From Azolla caroliniana (taxonomy: Eukaryota; Polypodiophyta), in contig JBHGNT010000003.1 in NCBI GenBank assembly GCA_043228905.1, positions 9,176,001-9,240,000 on the forward strand: 64,000 bases of DNA, read 5' to 3'. Numbering within the stretch: the first letter of the stretch is position 1; the number at the start of each line of letters is the position of its first letter. The notes under the pieces are model-generated. The model was not told where the DNA came from. It did no database searches and saw only the letters and a program-made list of their open reading frames with translations. Positions 43,761 through 54,405 of the stretch are shown here, piece after piece. The translations under genes and the position numbers were made by a program.

Positions 43761-44002
43761 GAGGTATATACCTCTACGCACACGAAACATCCACAAATAA
43801 GAGATCATTGTAATACGCAATTGAGGTATTGACCTCTTACGATATGAGACCAAACGCATATCCTTTACAACAAATCAAGGTATTAAAATCATATGCAAAC
43901 GTAACATATGTTCGTGAACATAATACGTAATTGAGGTATTAACCTCGTACGCATATGACACTCATCACATATTATTTTTATGTCAAACGAGGTATTCACC
44001 TC
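43761..44002. repeat. Five-unit hairpin array in element H leader
   Basis: GAGGTATATACCTC (43761), GAGGTATTGACCTC (43823), a decayed AAGGTATTAAAATC (43877), GAGGTATTAACCTC (43933) and GAGGTATTCACCTC (43989), in a 54-62 bp period with flanking ACGTAATTGAGG and CGCATATG-like strings. Confidence 0.85.
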
Positions 44003-44248
44003 GTGTACATATGTAAACGTTTTAGATAATCAATTAAAGACCACTACAACATCCTTGACTTAATGAAAAAAAATGACATATAAACTAAACATATGATTAG
44101 ATGGGAGAAGAGAGAATAGAAAAAAAAAATTACGGAAAGAGTTACCGAAGTTCTTTGTTGATCGTTGTCTGGATCAAGGCCAACCGCACATCGATCGATC
44201 ACCATCAATCAAAAGACAAAAGACAAACAAAGAAACATTAGTACATAA

Positions 44249-44261
44249 CTCTGATACCAAA
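44249..44261 (-). promoter_or_regulatory. Element H primer binding site
   Basis: TTTGGTATCAGAG on the minus strand directly after the 5' LTR: initiator-Met tRNA type. Confidence 0.85.
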
Positions 44262-44716
44262 TATTAGAGATCTAGGTACTAAAGTAAGCTTAAGATAAGG
44301 ATAAACAAATGATAGATAGAAAGGAGAAAGAGAAAGAAGGGTGTCGATCCACCCGACCACCCCCGAGTGAAGGGATCGAGACGGACTCGAGCCTTGATTG
44401 GCGTCCCATACCACCGCCGTGGCGTCAAGTCCTACCTGGTGTTGGCGCGCTCGCTACAAGAGTTGACCCACCACAAGACCAGAGTCTCGATGTAGTCAAA
44501 AGATGATCAAATGAGGGTAGCTAGGCCTCTTATTTATAGCGATACCCAAGGCCCCCAGGCAAGTTCACACTTGACCTAATGGGTTGTCTCAATCCCGAGG
44601 ATTAAAAGTAATCCTCCCCTTCTTTACACTCTCGTTTAACCCTCACACTTATCCACGTGTATAGAATACTACGGTAAATTCTCACCACGGGTTATTAAAT
44701 GGTCATGCCCATAACA
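44262..44716 (-). repeat. Element H 5' LTR
   Basis: 455 bp; TATAAATA on the minus strand at 44531-44538; followed by the CGGTT target duplication. Confidence 0.93.
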
Positions 44717-44832
44717 CGGTTTATCTAGATAGTAACATAAAACAGAGAATGAAGGTTTAATGGAAGTTGAAGAATAGAGAATACACAGGAGAGACAGAGA
44801 GAGAGCAGAAAGCATAAACTAAATTCAAAATA

Positions 44833-45516
44833 ATAACTCTTTGTACATTGGATGTTCTCAGTGACAGAAGTACTATGTACTTCTCCGGAACAGTGATAGA
44901 AAGGACGCTCACAACTGAGACCGGCAGGATAGCTACCGGGATTACAATGGTGAACCATATGAGCGATACAACCGGGATCACTCTCCCGGTTACAACCAAC
45001 GGAGGGAGGATCAGGGCAGTTATGAAAATCGGCCCTGACAAGGTTACCAGAACATAAAACGCTTCAATAAAAAATGGAACGCTAGAAAGGAGGACCGCCA
45101 GTGGCAGTCGGACAAGGGCACACCAAGTACCCAACCGGACCAAGGCCAAGTACCCAACCGACCACCAAAAGGACCTCAACCAGGTACTGGAGCGAACGCC
45201 GAATCTAGCAACACCCGGAAAGCGTACTACTATTGCCGGCAAGAAGGACATTACAGTAATCAATGTCTGGTTAAAAGCTACGAGAAAAGACCAGCCGCAA
45301 ATATGATGGTAGCAGAAGTCGCCGACATACAACAAGTCACCACCAGGGCAAAAGGCAAAACAACGGAGTGGGAAACAAAGGAGGCAATCCGAAAGTAAAC
45401 CACCGAGTGGGTGAAGAAAGAAAATGAGTAGAATGTGGCTAAGCTTGAACAACAAAAGGAGAAACTGGAAGAGGCCACCGACACGATTCAGCCGGAAAAC
45501 CCAACATGGCAAGCGT
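44833..45516 (+). pseudogene. Element I gag, C-terminal part
   Basis: The frame includes SYRDYNGEPYERYNRDHSPG (Arg/Tyr/Gly-rich), then SDKGTPSTQPDQGQVPNRP, the knuckle CRQEGHYSNQC and VAEVADIQQVTTRAKGKTTE, VAKLEQQKEKLEEA. TGA/TAG stops lie at several points (for example NRP*QG, IRK*TTE, NE*NV). The N-terminal capsid part is missing. Confidence 0.75.
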
Positions 45517-46155
45517 TGTCGCGAAGATTCACGCGTGCGTGTGTCGCTCGAACGGGACCACCGGGGTCTCTGACCAGGGAGGACGTTTACCAAGTTATCG
45601 AGAAACAATGTTACCCTTGACAAGATCAAAAGTTTGATGATTATAAGAAGTACAATAAGAAGTATCAAAGATGAAAGAAGATGAATAATAGAAGTATAAT
45701 TATAAGAAGAATTTTATATTGATGATGATGATGACGTTGGTGATATCACCTATTGAACCCCCCCCTTACACAAGCCTTGCTAGAGGCTTTTATAAGTCTC
45801 TCCATGCTTGTGACATGCACAAAACCATTGTTTTGTGCACATGGTTTTGCTTATGACATGCACAAAACCATGGGCTTAAAACCATGGTTTTATGTACACG
45901 GTTTTGACTGTTTGCTACCTATGCAATGCTGAATATGAAAAGAAAACATACAAAATGTAAAGCATGTAATAGTAGCTTAAGTGGTATGATAATTGCTTCT
46001 TATCTTAGACGTGCAAGGTTCAAATCCTACTTGCAACCCTCAATATGTACTCAGTGCCATCATGTCCTAGGTTTCATTTTTACAAGTATTTGTGTAATGT
46101 GCATGTATCCTCAATTTTTCACTTTTTCTCGTATTAAACACGCCACATCACGACA
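45517..46155 (-). repeat. Element B 3' LTR
   Basis: 639 bp. TATAAAAG on the minus strand near 45787-45794. Inverted repeats GCACAAAAC/GTTTTGTGC (45817-45838) and GCACAAAACCATGG...CCATGGTTTT (45860-45890) lie next to it. tRNA-like module at 45969-46040. Confidence 0.9.
45969..46040 (+). other. tRNA-like module in element B 3' LTR
   Basis: AGTAGCTTAAGTGGTATGAT (A-box-like; compare TAGTGGTAGAAT of tRNA-Gly) and GGTTCAAATCC (a perfect B-box consensus) at 46017-46027. Antisense to B. A second copy is at 54406-54473. Confidence 0.6.
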
Positions 46156-46158
46156 TCC

Positions 46159-48323
46159 ACCCCCACCAAACTGCACATCCTCCGGCATGTGCCAAGAAGG
46201 AAAAGAGTGATGTGGTGGGGCCAAAGGTTGTTAACCTTCGATTTGCTCCTTTCTTGTGCCTTGCTCACACTATCTTTGTCCCTCCATTTTGAGCTTGTCC
46301 ATTCCTTCCAGCCGAACCATCGTCGCCATCCAACCCACCATATCGTTCGCTCGCACTTCGCAATGCTATGACCGGTTTTCATGGCCCCCTTCGCCCCTCT
46401 TGAGCATAACCTTTCACAATTTGTGTATGTGCCACCTGCATCTTGTCTATCTCCTTGGTCAAGAAACTTCGATCCTTCATTCTTTCTCGTCCCCTGCTTG
46501 CCTTCACAAGACCTCATTCGAATGTCGATGGTGACTACCCAACGTAGTTCCTTCAAGCGCATGCTCATCTCGAGGTCTCTAAGAGACCATATTTCATGCC
46601 TCTCTTTCATCCATTTGTTGTGGTAAACTCTTGCGTTTGAGTTGACCATCATACCTTTGATCTTCATGCTAGTGTCCTCCCTCATGTTAGAAGACATGAT
46701 CACTTTCTGAGGTACACCTTTCAAATCCTCTTGGCTTGCTTAGACGTCATTGTCCATTGCAACACTTTCTTTGGCCTCTTTGTTGTGCACATCTACTTTC
46801 GTCGTTGTGCTTCGTTTGGACTTTTCATCGTACACACCGACTTCATTCTTGGCATCCTCGCAACCACCTTCCATCTCTTCGGTCTCATGTTGGCTCTCGA
46901 ACGCAACTGCGGAAGTCTCTGGAACAAGTGTGGAGGAATCCTCTCCATGGTCCTTGCTGGTTCTTGCCATCTTCGGGCCGATGTCATTGTCTATGGCTAT
47001 GTTCCCATCATGTGCATCAGCTCCAACCTTCGCTTCCTCGCCGCCACCTTCCGTCTCTTGGGTCTCACGTTGATTCTCGGATGCAACTGCCCAAGTCTCT
47101 AGAACATGTGTGGAGGATTCCATACGCCTTTGGTTGATCACCTTTGCGATGTTGTCCATAGTCACCTCCTTGATGTTGTTTTTCGTGGCTACCTTCTTAA
47201 TCATGTGGGCCTCGCACTCTTTATCCTCTTTGATCATGCAAGCTTCTATTAGGCTTGCTCCTTCACCACCCGACGTTTCGAACATGACGCATGTTCTGAA
47301 ACATTCTTCCTCCCTTGGACTGGCATTTTCCGTCCTTGATTGATTGGTTTCATCCTTCTCTGTTGTTTCTTTCTAAGATGAGAAGATGATTTGTTCTGCA
47401 TTTTCTCCTGTGGTACTGCCGTACCGAACTTGAGCCTTCGAATCCACCACTTCCTTAATTTGCATTTGTGGAGAGGTCTCTTCTTCCTCAACCATCATTC
47501 GCCTAAGTTTTTGTCCCTTTTGAAGTTTCTCTTTAGCCTCAACTTGCGCCTTTAAGTTCTCGTATGCCTCCTTTACGAAGGCCTCTATGTCGAGTACTGT
47601 CGAACCTTCCATCTTCGAGCTTTCTTCCTTTGGTGGTGGCATGTTACTGCATCTTGTCCTCCTACTATCGTCCCTCATCGGTCGTGACATTGTCGACAAG
47701 ATTCCTATCTTCCTCTTGTCATGTTGTTGGCATACCCTTTTCACTTCGGCCCAATTTTCAGTGAGGTTGTTCACACCATCGCCGTCCTCGAGTTGGACTC
47801 CAATGGCCGTCCTTTTCTTCCGATCAATCGACTTGATGAACATTAAGACTTTATTCGCCCCAACCAATCCTTGTTCCCGCTCCGAGAGTTGAGCGAACCG
47901 ACACTCAAACTCAATGAATGCATGCATAACACTCTGGTTGGTCTTCCTCGATGACACCCATTGGTCAAACTTGTATAGACCTCGTCCCTTCGACTCTTCA
48001 TGATCATATGCCTCTCGTAAAGCTTCTTCGAAGGACACCCACGAATCGTGAGCTTTTTGAAGCTCTTTCATATCTTTTTAGATTGGTTCGTCCACCACTC
48101 GACAAAAGTACTCTAGCCTCATTGCTTCATTCACACAACTTGAATCCATTTCAGCATTGTAGGCCTCTAGAAAATTTTGGACTTTGCCTCCGTCGAAACA
48201 TCCGACTCGCCCGACCATGCTTTCGATGGCTTGTTGGGTCGCATCTCGTCTTTTCCCTTCTCTTGAAAATTCCATTATCATATTTGACATTGCCTCCATG
48301 AGATATTCCTCATCCATCTTCAC
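46159..48323 (-). pseudogene. Element B Gag-like ORF with acidic extension
   Basis: A single minus-strand frame of about 720 codons runs from MKMDEEYLMEAMSNMIMEFS to near the polypurine tract, broken only by stops at about 48078 (TAA/TAG region), 47370 and 46737. The N-terminal third is Gag-like (IESMVGRVGCFDGGKVQNFL, EAYNAEM, KTNQSVMHAFIEFECRFAQL, KVLMFIKSIDRKKRTAIGVQ) and parallels C and G. The middle is coiled-coil-like and charged. The C-terminal part has two related acidic repeats of about 60 residues (ETWAVASENQRETQETEGGG and ETSAVAFESQHETEEMEGGC). No zinc knuckle or pol is seen. Confidence 0.78.
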
Positions 48324-48345
48324 CCTCCCCTGCCGCTCTTCACGT

Positions 48346-48361
48346 TGGGTTCACCAAATGA
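48346..48361 (-). promoter_or_regulatory. Element B primer binding site
   Basis: TTTGGTGAACCCAACG on the minus strand, 3 nt after the LTR; the same site type as C and G. Confidence 0.65.
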
Positions 48362-48416
48362 TGTCGCGAAGATTCGCGCGCGTGTGGGTCGCTCGAACGG
48401 GACCACCGGGGTCTCT

Positions 48417-48735
48417 TGTCGAATACAAATGTATAATGGACGTATTCACACTATCCTCTTAGAGAGCCCAAGTTCGGGCTATTTCTGTAAATAACATAAA
48501 GGGCAGTTGCCCTAAGTGAGTCACTATATAAAGTGACTTTGTAACCTTTTGTAAAGGTTGGTTGTTCATTGTTGTAACGGTTGCCCCTTTATGAATATAG
48601 ATATATTCTTTGTGCCTCTCTCTCTCTCTCTGGGTACGTAATTTGTTCTTGCCTCTCTCATACGCAGGTATTTCTTTCTCACAGATTCATACTATGTGAT
48701 CTCTTCTGCACTGACGGCCTTGTTCATTCCCTACA
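48417..48735 (+). repeat. Element F 5' LTR
   Basis: 319 bp, TGTCGAATACAAATG...TTCCCTACA. TATATAAA (48525-48532) sits in the perfect inverted repeat AGTCACT/AGTGACT (48519-48538). Small hairpins GAGCCC/GGGCT and GGGCA/TGCCC lie upstream. (TC)n run near 48618. Confidence 0.92.
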
Positions 48736-48750
48736 TTTGGTATCAGAGCT
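48736..48750 (+). promoter_or_regulatory. Element F primer binding site
   Basis: TTTGGTATCAGAGCT directly after the LTR; initiator-Met type. Confidence 0.88.
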
Positions 48751-49444
48751 TGGATGTCCTTCATCCCGCTGCCGGCCGCCATTCGAATCTTTGGATCACA
48801 ACATTCTGTTTTTTTTTTTGTTTTGTATTTGAAGAAATAGAGAAGAGAGAAGAAGAAGAAAAACGAGGCTTGCATCTCATCGTGTTAGATCATCTTCGCT
48901 TGGAGTAAGCCAACCGGCTGTACTCTGTTCCTCGTGATCGTAACCGCTCGAGGCGAAATCCCCTTGTGCAACATTGACACGATCGTGCTCCACTCGGTTA
49001 AACGGCATCCGAACAGGTCACCGAACGCTGCTCGCCACCTGTTGTAACCACTCGGTGCAGATCGGTCTCATGACAACAACCCCAATTCGTGCTTCATCCG
49101 GCTGATCGACATTCAGGAGGATCAATTGGATCCGTCTCTCTCGTCGCTGCAGTCACCCGAAGCAGAATGGGTCCAGACAATCGGTTTCAATAATCGGGCT
49201 TTGGCATATATATTCGGAAGCGAACCGGGCTCACTCCGACTCGGTAACATTCGGGAAGACCAGTCGGTTCTGTCCCTCGAGTTACCGGAGTCAATTCGAG
49301 CAAGTTCAACAATACACATATCCGAAACCGAACCGACTCGGGTTCAAATCCGACTAGAACGATATCGGGTGAGCCGACCGGCTGCACTCCAACAAGGTTC
49401 GTAGTCAACTCTGAACCGAGCTTTGTCAACCAAAACCGAATCTG

Positions 49445-50280
49445 ATGGCATCAACATTCGGCTCATCGGAAATGAGTCTAAGGAGGTTCGACGGTTCGAA
49501 CTTCAATTTTTAGAAGGAGCAAATGCATGACTATCTTATAGTCAAGGGTCAGATCGATCCGATTGAGAATGAAACTGCTCCAGAAATATACAAGGCAAAT
49601 GAGTGGCAGAAGCTGGACAGAATCGTCTGCGCCACGATTCGGATGCACCTGTCAGAGTCAGTGTACTTCACAGTGCAATCGTGCACAACAGCCTTCGAAC
49701 TTTGGAAGAAGCTGTCGGAAACCTACGAAAAGAAGGTCGCCTCAACGAAGATGTATTTGATCCGACGTCTCTACAACCTGCGGATGAAAGACTCCGATTC
49801 GGTTCAGGCACACCTTAACGAGTACGAAAGTTTGAGCTCCCAAATCTCATCACAGGGGACGACAATCGAGGATGAACTCAGAGCAATGATACTCATGAGC
49901 AGTCTCCCCTCCTCTTGGGAAACCTTCGTTACAACTGTGTGCAACGCTTCTACGACTGCCATCAAGTACTCTGAAGTCACAAGTGCAATCCTAACTGAAG
50001 CAGCTCGGAGAAAGTCTTTCACCAAAGACTCGGCAGAAGAAGCCTATGTAGTACAAGGTTCGACCGACCGATCGAACAACCGGGGAAGAAGTTCTTCCCG
50101 ACCGCCGACAAATCAACGAAGCCGCAACAAGTCCCGGGAAACCTGAATCTGCAACTATTGCAAGAAACCGGGACACATCAAGGCCTACTGTCGGGTACTC
50201 AAGTCAAAGACAGACAAAGCTCAGAAAGCTGATCAGAGGAGTAACCGACATGAGGAAGTCAACTACGTCGGCTCTTCAGC
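49445..50280 (+). pseudogene. Element F gag
   Basis: MASTFGSSEMSLRRFDGSNF starts the frame. A TAG at 49511 stands where copia Gag has W. Then MHDYLIVKGQIDPIENE, QSCTTAFELWKKLSETYEKK, DELRAMILMSSLPSSWETFV, a basic RS-rich segment and the knuckle CNYCKKPGHIKAYC after a TGA at about 50144. It would form the particle. Confidence 0.88.
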
Positions 50281-51650
50281 CGAGATATTGACGATCGACC
50301 CAAACATATTGTCCATAGAGAATCCAGTCGAATTAGAAGTTCTGCTTACGACTGAGGAATCGAGCACATGGCTTCTGGACTCAGGCGCGTCGTATCACGT
50401 GACACCTCACCGATCACAGTTTCGGCAATATTCGGACCGACACTCCGACTCAGTTCGAGTCAGAAATTCGCAGCACTGTGCTATCATCGGAATCGGCACC
50501 GTATAACTCAACCTTCCGGGTGGCTCTACACATACTACACAACGTCCGACATGTTCCTGAGCTCTCACGACCCTTGATCTCAGTTGGACAACTTGATGAA
50601 GTTGGCATCCGTGCTGGTTTCTCATCTGGAGGGTGGACACTCCACAAAGGGAACCTCCTGCTTGCTAGAGGACCAAAGGTACGCTCATTGTACCCTTTGT
50701 ATGTCACACTCAGAGAGGGTGACTTATTTATGGTAGATATCCCTATGTCATCCTTATGGCATGGACGACTTGGACACCTCAGCAAGACCGGCATCACGCA
50801 CCTATCCAGAGCCGGATACATCCCGAAACTCTCCTTCTCGGACCATCAGTTTTGCGAGCATTGCCAGTACGGCAAACAGGTAGCCGCATCACACCCGACA
50901 TCAACACCAAGAGAGTCAAGCCCGCTCGATTTGGTCCACTCGGACGTCTGTGGCCCGATGCCACATCAGTCACTCGGGGGTGCCTCGTACTTCGTCAGTT
51001 TCATTGACGACTCGACTCGGAAGGTGTGGGCTTACCCCATCTGAACCAAAGATCGGGTGTTCTCGATCTTCTCAGATTGGCTCGCAATGGTCGAAAACCA
51101 GACCGGTCGGAAACTGAAGTGTCTCCGAACCGACAATGGAGGTGAGTTCAAATCTGATGAATTCACCAAATTTTGTCGAGAACGCGGCATTAGACGTGAA
51201 TATACGACACCATATAGTCCGAAGCAGAACAAAATCGCAGAACGCATGAATCAGATGATTCAAGAACGCGTTGTATCCATGCTCCTACACTTCGGACTGT
51301 TAGATGGCTTATGGGCAGAGGCTCTACTCATGGCAATACACATAATCAATATGTCGTCAAGTAGACCTCTAGGATTTAAGATACCTCAGGAAATATGGAC
51401 CGGCAGAAAGCCGAATTATGATAAGCTGAGGATTTTCGGTTGCGAGGCATATGCCCTCATACCGAAAGATGACCGCCGAAAGCTCGAACCGAGATCAAGG
51501 AAATGCATTTTCCTCGGGTACGGACCCGACGGCGAGATCGGATACCGACTCTGGGACCCCGAGCACAGGCAAATCGTTCGAAGTTCGGACGTCGTCTTCA
51601 ACGAGTCGACTATGCACAAAACGGCCGAAAGGCCTATTGAAGTCCGAAGG
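50281..51650 (+). pseudogene. Element F protease and integrase
   Basis: Protease WLLDSGASYHVTPH and IIGIGTV, a 1-nt shift near 50510, ILHNVRHVPEL. Integrase zinc finger HGRLGHLSKTGI...CEHCQYGK; catalytic VHSDVCGPM, RTDNGGEFKS and PKQNKIAERMNQ (D-D-E); a TGA at about 51042 in PI*TKD; connection CIFLGYGPDGEIGYRLWDP. The usual NG before AER reads NK here, an odd change next to the catalytic E. Confidence 0.88.
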
Positions 51651-53042
51651 GTAATATTTTCCGAAGTGCCAACCCTTCATGACGGCCTAGCACACAACAC
51701 GAGACCGGTTTCACGGGTAACCGACTTCTCTCGCACCGAATCCACAGATTCGGCACAGCCGAATGGCTCGGCTTCCGACCATCCGACATCGACACCCGGT
51801 GCGACCAGTCCAGTCATACCTCGAAGATCCGAGAGATTGTTGCAACCTCCGGAGAGGTACTCTCCCGTAATTTTCTTCACCGACGCCGGCGAACCGACGT
51901 CCTACGAAGAAGCATCGGCAGCTACCGATTCAGCCACCTGGCATCTGGCAATGGAGTCGGAAATGCACTCCATCCGCGCCAACAAGACTTGGGATCTGGT
52001 CGACTTACCGAAGAATCGACGTGCTCTTCCTTGTAAGTGGGTCTATAGACTAAAGGAGACGTCCGACTCGACCACCCCAAAGTACAAGGCCAGATTAGTT
52101 GCGAAGGGATTTCGATAGGAATATGGCGTTGACTTCGACGAAATCTTTTCACTAGTGGTGAAAATGACAACCCTTCGTTTCATGCTCGGTGTTGTGGTTG
52201 CCGAAAATTTGGAGCTGATTCAGCTAGATGTGAAAACGGCATTCCTCCACGGTGATCTAAAGGAGGAAATCTACATGGAGCAGCGGAAAGGCTTTGTGGC
52301 CACAGGTCAGGAACATCTAGTCTATCAACTCAGGAAGAGTCTTTACGGCCTGAAACAGGCACCCCGACAGTGGTACAAGAAGTTCGACGATTTCATCCAG
52401 TCGGTTGGCTTCTCCAAGAGCGATGAGGACCACTGCCTCTTCACCAAAACAGCTCAAGATGGTTCTCCCGTCTTCCTCATCATCTACGTGGACGACATGC
52501 TACTCTCCCGTCGGCATACCGGAGAGCTCACCGAACTCGTTCGGAAACTGCGATTGAAGTTTTCCATGAAGGACCTCGGTCCGGCAAGACACATACTCGG
52601 AATGAAGATTAGTCGAAATCGCGCCAAAAGACAGGTTTCTATGTCTCAAACCGACTACATCAGACGTGTCTTGGAACGCTTCAACATGCAATCGGCCAAG
52701 TCTGCTTCGACCCCGCTCCCCATTCATCTTCGGCTTTCTCAGCGAGACTGCCCGACATCCAGTCCAGAGGGGGAAGACATGAAGTCGGTACCGTATGCAC
52801 CGGCAGTAGGCTCTCTGATGTACGCGATGGTCGCGACACGGCCTGATATTTCTCACGCCGTAGGAGTCATCAACAGATTTATGCACAATCCCGGCCGATC
52901 TCACTGGAACCCAGTCAAGCATGTGTTCAGATATTTAGCTGGCACAAAAGACCACAACATCCTTTTCGGTCCGAACTCAACTTCAGGCGTAGCTGGTTAC
53001 ACCGACTCGGACTTCGCCGGCTGTGTGGACAGTCGCAAGTGA
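51651..53042 (+). pseudogene. Element F reverse transcriptase
   Basis: EPTSYEEASAATDSATWHLA, MESEMHSIRANKTWDLVDLP, CKWVYRLKETSDS, KARLVAKGF, a TAG at about 52116 (FR*EYG; usual Q), VKMTTLRFMLGVV, LDVKTAFLHGDLKEEIYME, YGLKQAPRQWYKKF and YVDDMLLSR, then VGSLMYAMVATRPDI. It ends at a TGA (SRK*TTG) and a shift near 53040. Confidence 0.9.
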
Positions 53043-53469
53043 ACAACCGGATATTCCTCTTTAAATTCGGCAATGGAGCAATCTTGTGGAAGTCAAAACA
53101 TAAGGAGTGCACAACCACCTCAACGACCGAAGCAGAATATGTAGCTGCCTCCGACGCAGCGAAAGAAGCTTTATGGCTCGGTCGGCTGGCGCACACGTTT
53201 CGGCAAGTCGACTCCGACTCGGCTCCAGTTGTCTACAACGACAGTCAGAGTGCTGTTGCTTTGTCGAAAAATCCGGTTCATCACAACGCCTACAAGCATA
53301 TCGAAGTTCGATATCACTTCGTTCGGGGCTGCGTCATTTTCGGGAAAATCGGTTTAGAGAAGATATCCACAACCGATAATGTCGAAGATGGAATGACCAA
53401 GTGTCTTTCGGCAGACCGGTTCCGGTCTCTTCGGCAACAGATGGGCGTAACAACATATCGGTCCGGTTG
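53043..53469 (+). pseudogene. Element F RNase H
   Basis: After the shift: AILWKSKHKECTTTSTTEAE, YVAASDAAKEALWL, YNDSQSAVALSKNP, KHIEVRYHFVRG and DGMTKCLSADRF, the copia RNase H C-terminus. Stop at 53468. The purine string ACGAGGGAG before the 3' LTR is a short polypurine tract. Confidence 0.9.
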
Positions 53470-53664
53470 AAGTTGGACATAGTGCAGGATGGTTTCAGAC
53501 AACAGACATCGGTTCACTGACGATCGACTTCAACTTTTCCGACCCGACCAGTTCGGTCTTCTGTCTACGGATCATGCCGATTCGAACAAAACCGACCTGT
53601 CCGAGAACCTATGCCTATACTTGTATTTTTTAGATAACCCATGTATACGCCCATTACGAGGGAG

Positions 53665-53989
53665 TGTCAAATACAAATGTATAATGGATATATTCACACT
53701 ATCCTCTTAGAGAGCCCAAGTTCAGGCTATTTCTGTAAATAACATAAAGGGCAGTTGCCCTAAGTGAGTCACTATATAAAGTGACTTTGTAACCTTTTGT
53801 AAAGGTTGGTTGTTCATTGTTGTAACGGTTGCCCCTTTATGAATATAGATATATTCTTTGTGCCTCTCTCTCTCTCTCTCTCTCCCTGTACGTAATTTGT
53901 TCTTGCCTCTCTCATACGCAGGTATTTCTTTCTCACAGATTCATACTGTGTGATCTCTTCTGCACTGACGGCCTTGTTCATTCCCTACA
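53665..53989 (+). repeat. Element F 3' LTR
   Basis: 325 bp, nearly identical to the 5' LTR but with a longer (TC)n run. TATA-in-inverted-repeat at 53767-53786. Confidence 0.92.
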
Positions 53990-54405
53990 TCTATGACCAG
54001 GGAGGATGTTTACCAAGTTATCGAGAAACAATGTTACCCTTGACAAGATCAAAAGTTTGATGATTATAAGCAGTACAATAAGAAGTATCAAAGATGAAAG
54101 AAGATGAACAATAGAAGTATAATTATAAGAAGAATTTTATATTGATGATGATGATGACGTTGGTGATATCACCTATTGAGCCCCCCCTTACACAAGCCTT
54201 ACTAGAGGCTTTTATAGGTCTCTCCATGCTTGTGACATGCACAAAACCATGGGCTAAAACCATGGTTTTGTGCACACGGTTTTGCTTATGACATGCACAA
54301 AACCATGGGCTTAAAACCATGGTTTTGTGTACACGGTTTTGACTGTTTGCTACCTATGCAATGCTGAATATGAAAAGAAAATATACAAAATGTAAAGCAT
54401 GTAAT

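Larger units (their letters stand above)
42574..44261 (-). other. Element H long untranslated leader
   Basis: 1.7 kb between primer site and gag without a conserved frame. It holds a tRNA-like module (43008-43070), a hairpin-repeat array (43761-44002) and a possible ATGATCT/AGATCAT long-range pairing (about 42673-42724). Leaders this long can carry packaging or ribosome-entry signals, but nothing proves that here. Confidence 0.6.
37697..44716 (-). mobile_element. Element H: chromovirus-type Ty3/gypsy retrotransposon
   Basis: LTRs 37697-38151 and 44262-44716 (455 bp each, about 17 differences by eye, mostly transitions). Perfect 5-bp target duplication CGGTT (37692-37696, 44717-44721). Initiator-Met primer site, a long 1.7-kb leader, then gag, protease, RT, RNase H, integrase and a chromodomain-like end. 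Polypurine tract AAAGAAGGGGAGTA on the minus strand beside 38152. Confidence 0.92.
36475..44830 (+). mobile_element. Element G: truncated relative of element C, interrupted by H
   Basis: A TGTCGT-starting LTR, the TTGGTGAACCCGAC primer site and a gag of the C/B type are present, then H enters at 37697. After H, only about 110 bp (44717-44830) can be G before gag of element I begins. No 3' LTR or pol is visible, so G is a 5' fragment. The right boundary is approximate. Confidence 0.65.
48417..53989 (+). mobile_element. Element F: Ty1/copia retrotransposon
   Basis: LTRs 48417-48735 and 53665-53989. Target duplication TCTCT (48412-48416) / TCTAT (53990-53994) in the element B LTR. Initiator-Met primer site, a 0.7-kb leader, then gag, protease, integrase, RT and RNase H on the plus strand. 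Its 5.6 kb is complete but it carries about six stops and two frameshifts. Confidence 0.92.

Noticed and set aside
43761-44002. CRISPR-like array
   Set aside because: Regular spacing of short palindromes, but in a plant retrotransposon leader, with diverged units and related spacers; no cas genes.
44757-45668. 303-codon minus-strand frame rich in Leu/Val/Phe, resembling a membrane protein
   Set aside because: It is the antisense of the gag tail of element I and crosses the G/I and I/B junctions, so it cannot be a real gene.
46736-47137. Overlapping plus-strand frames of 107-133 codons
   Set aside because: They are shadows of the element B ORF, which is a single long frame on the minus strand.
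49332-49345. B-box-like GGGTTCAAATCCGA in the leader of element F
   Set aside because: No A-box at the right distance upstream, so it is not counted among the tRNA-like modules.
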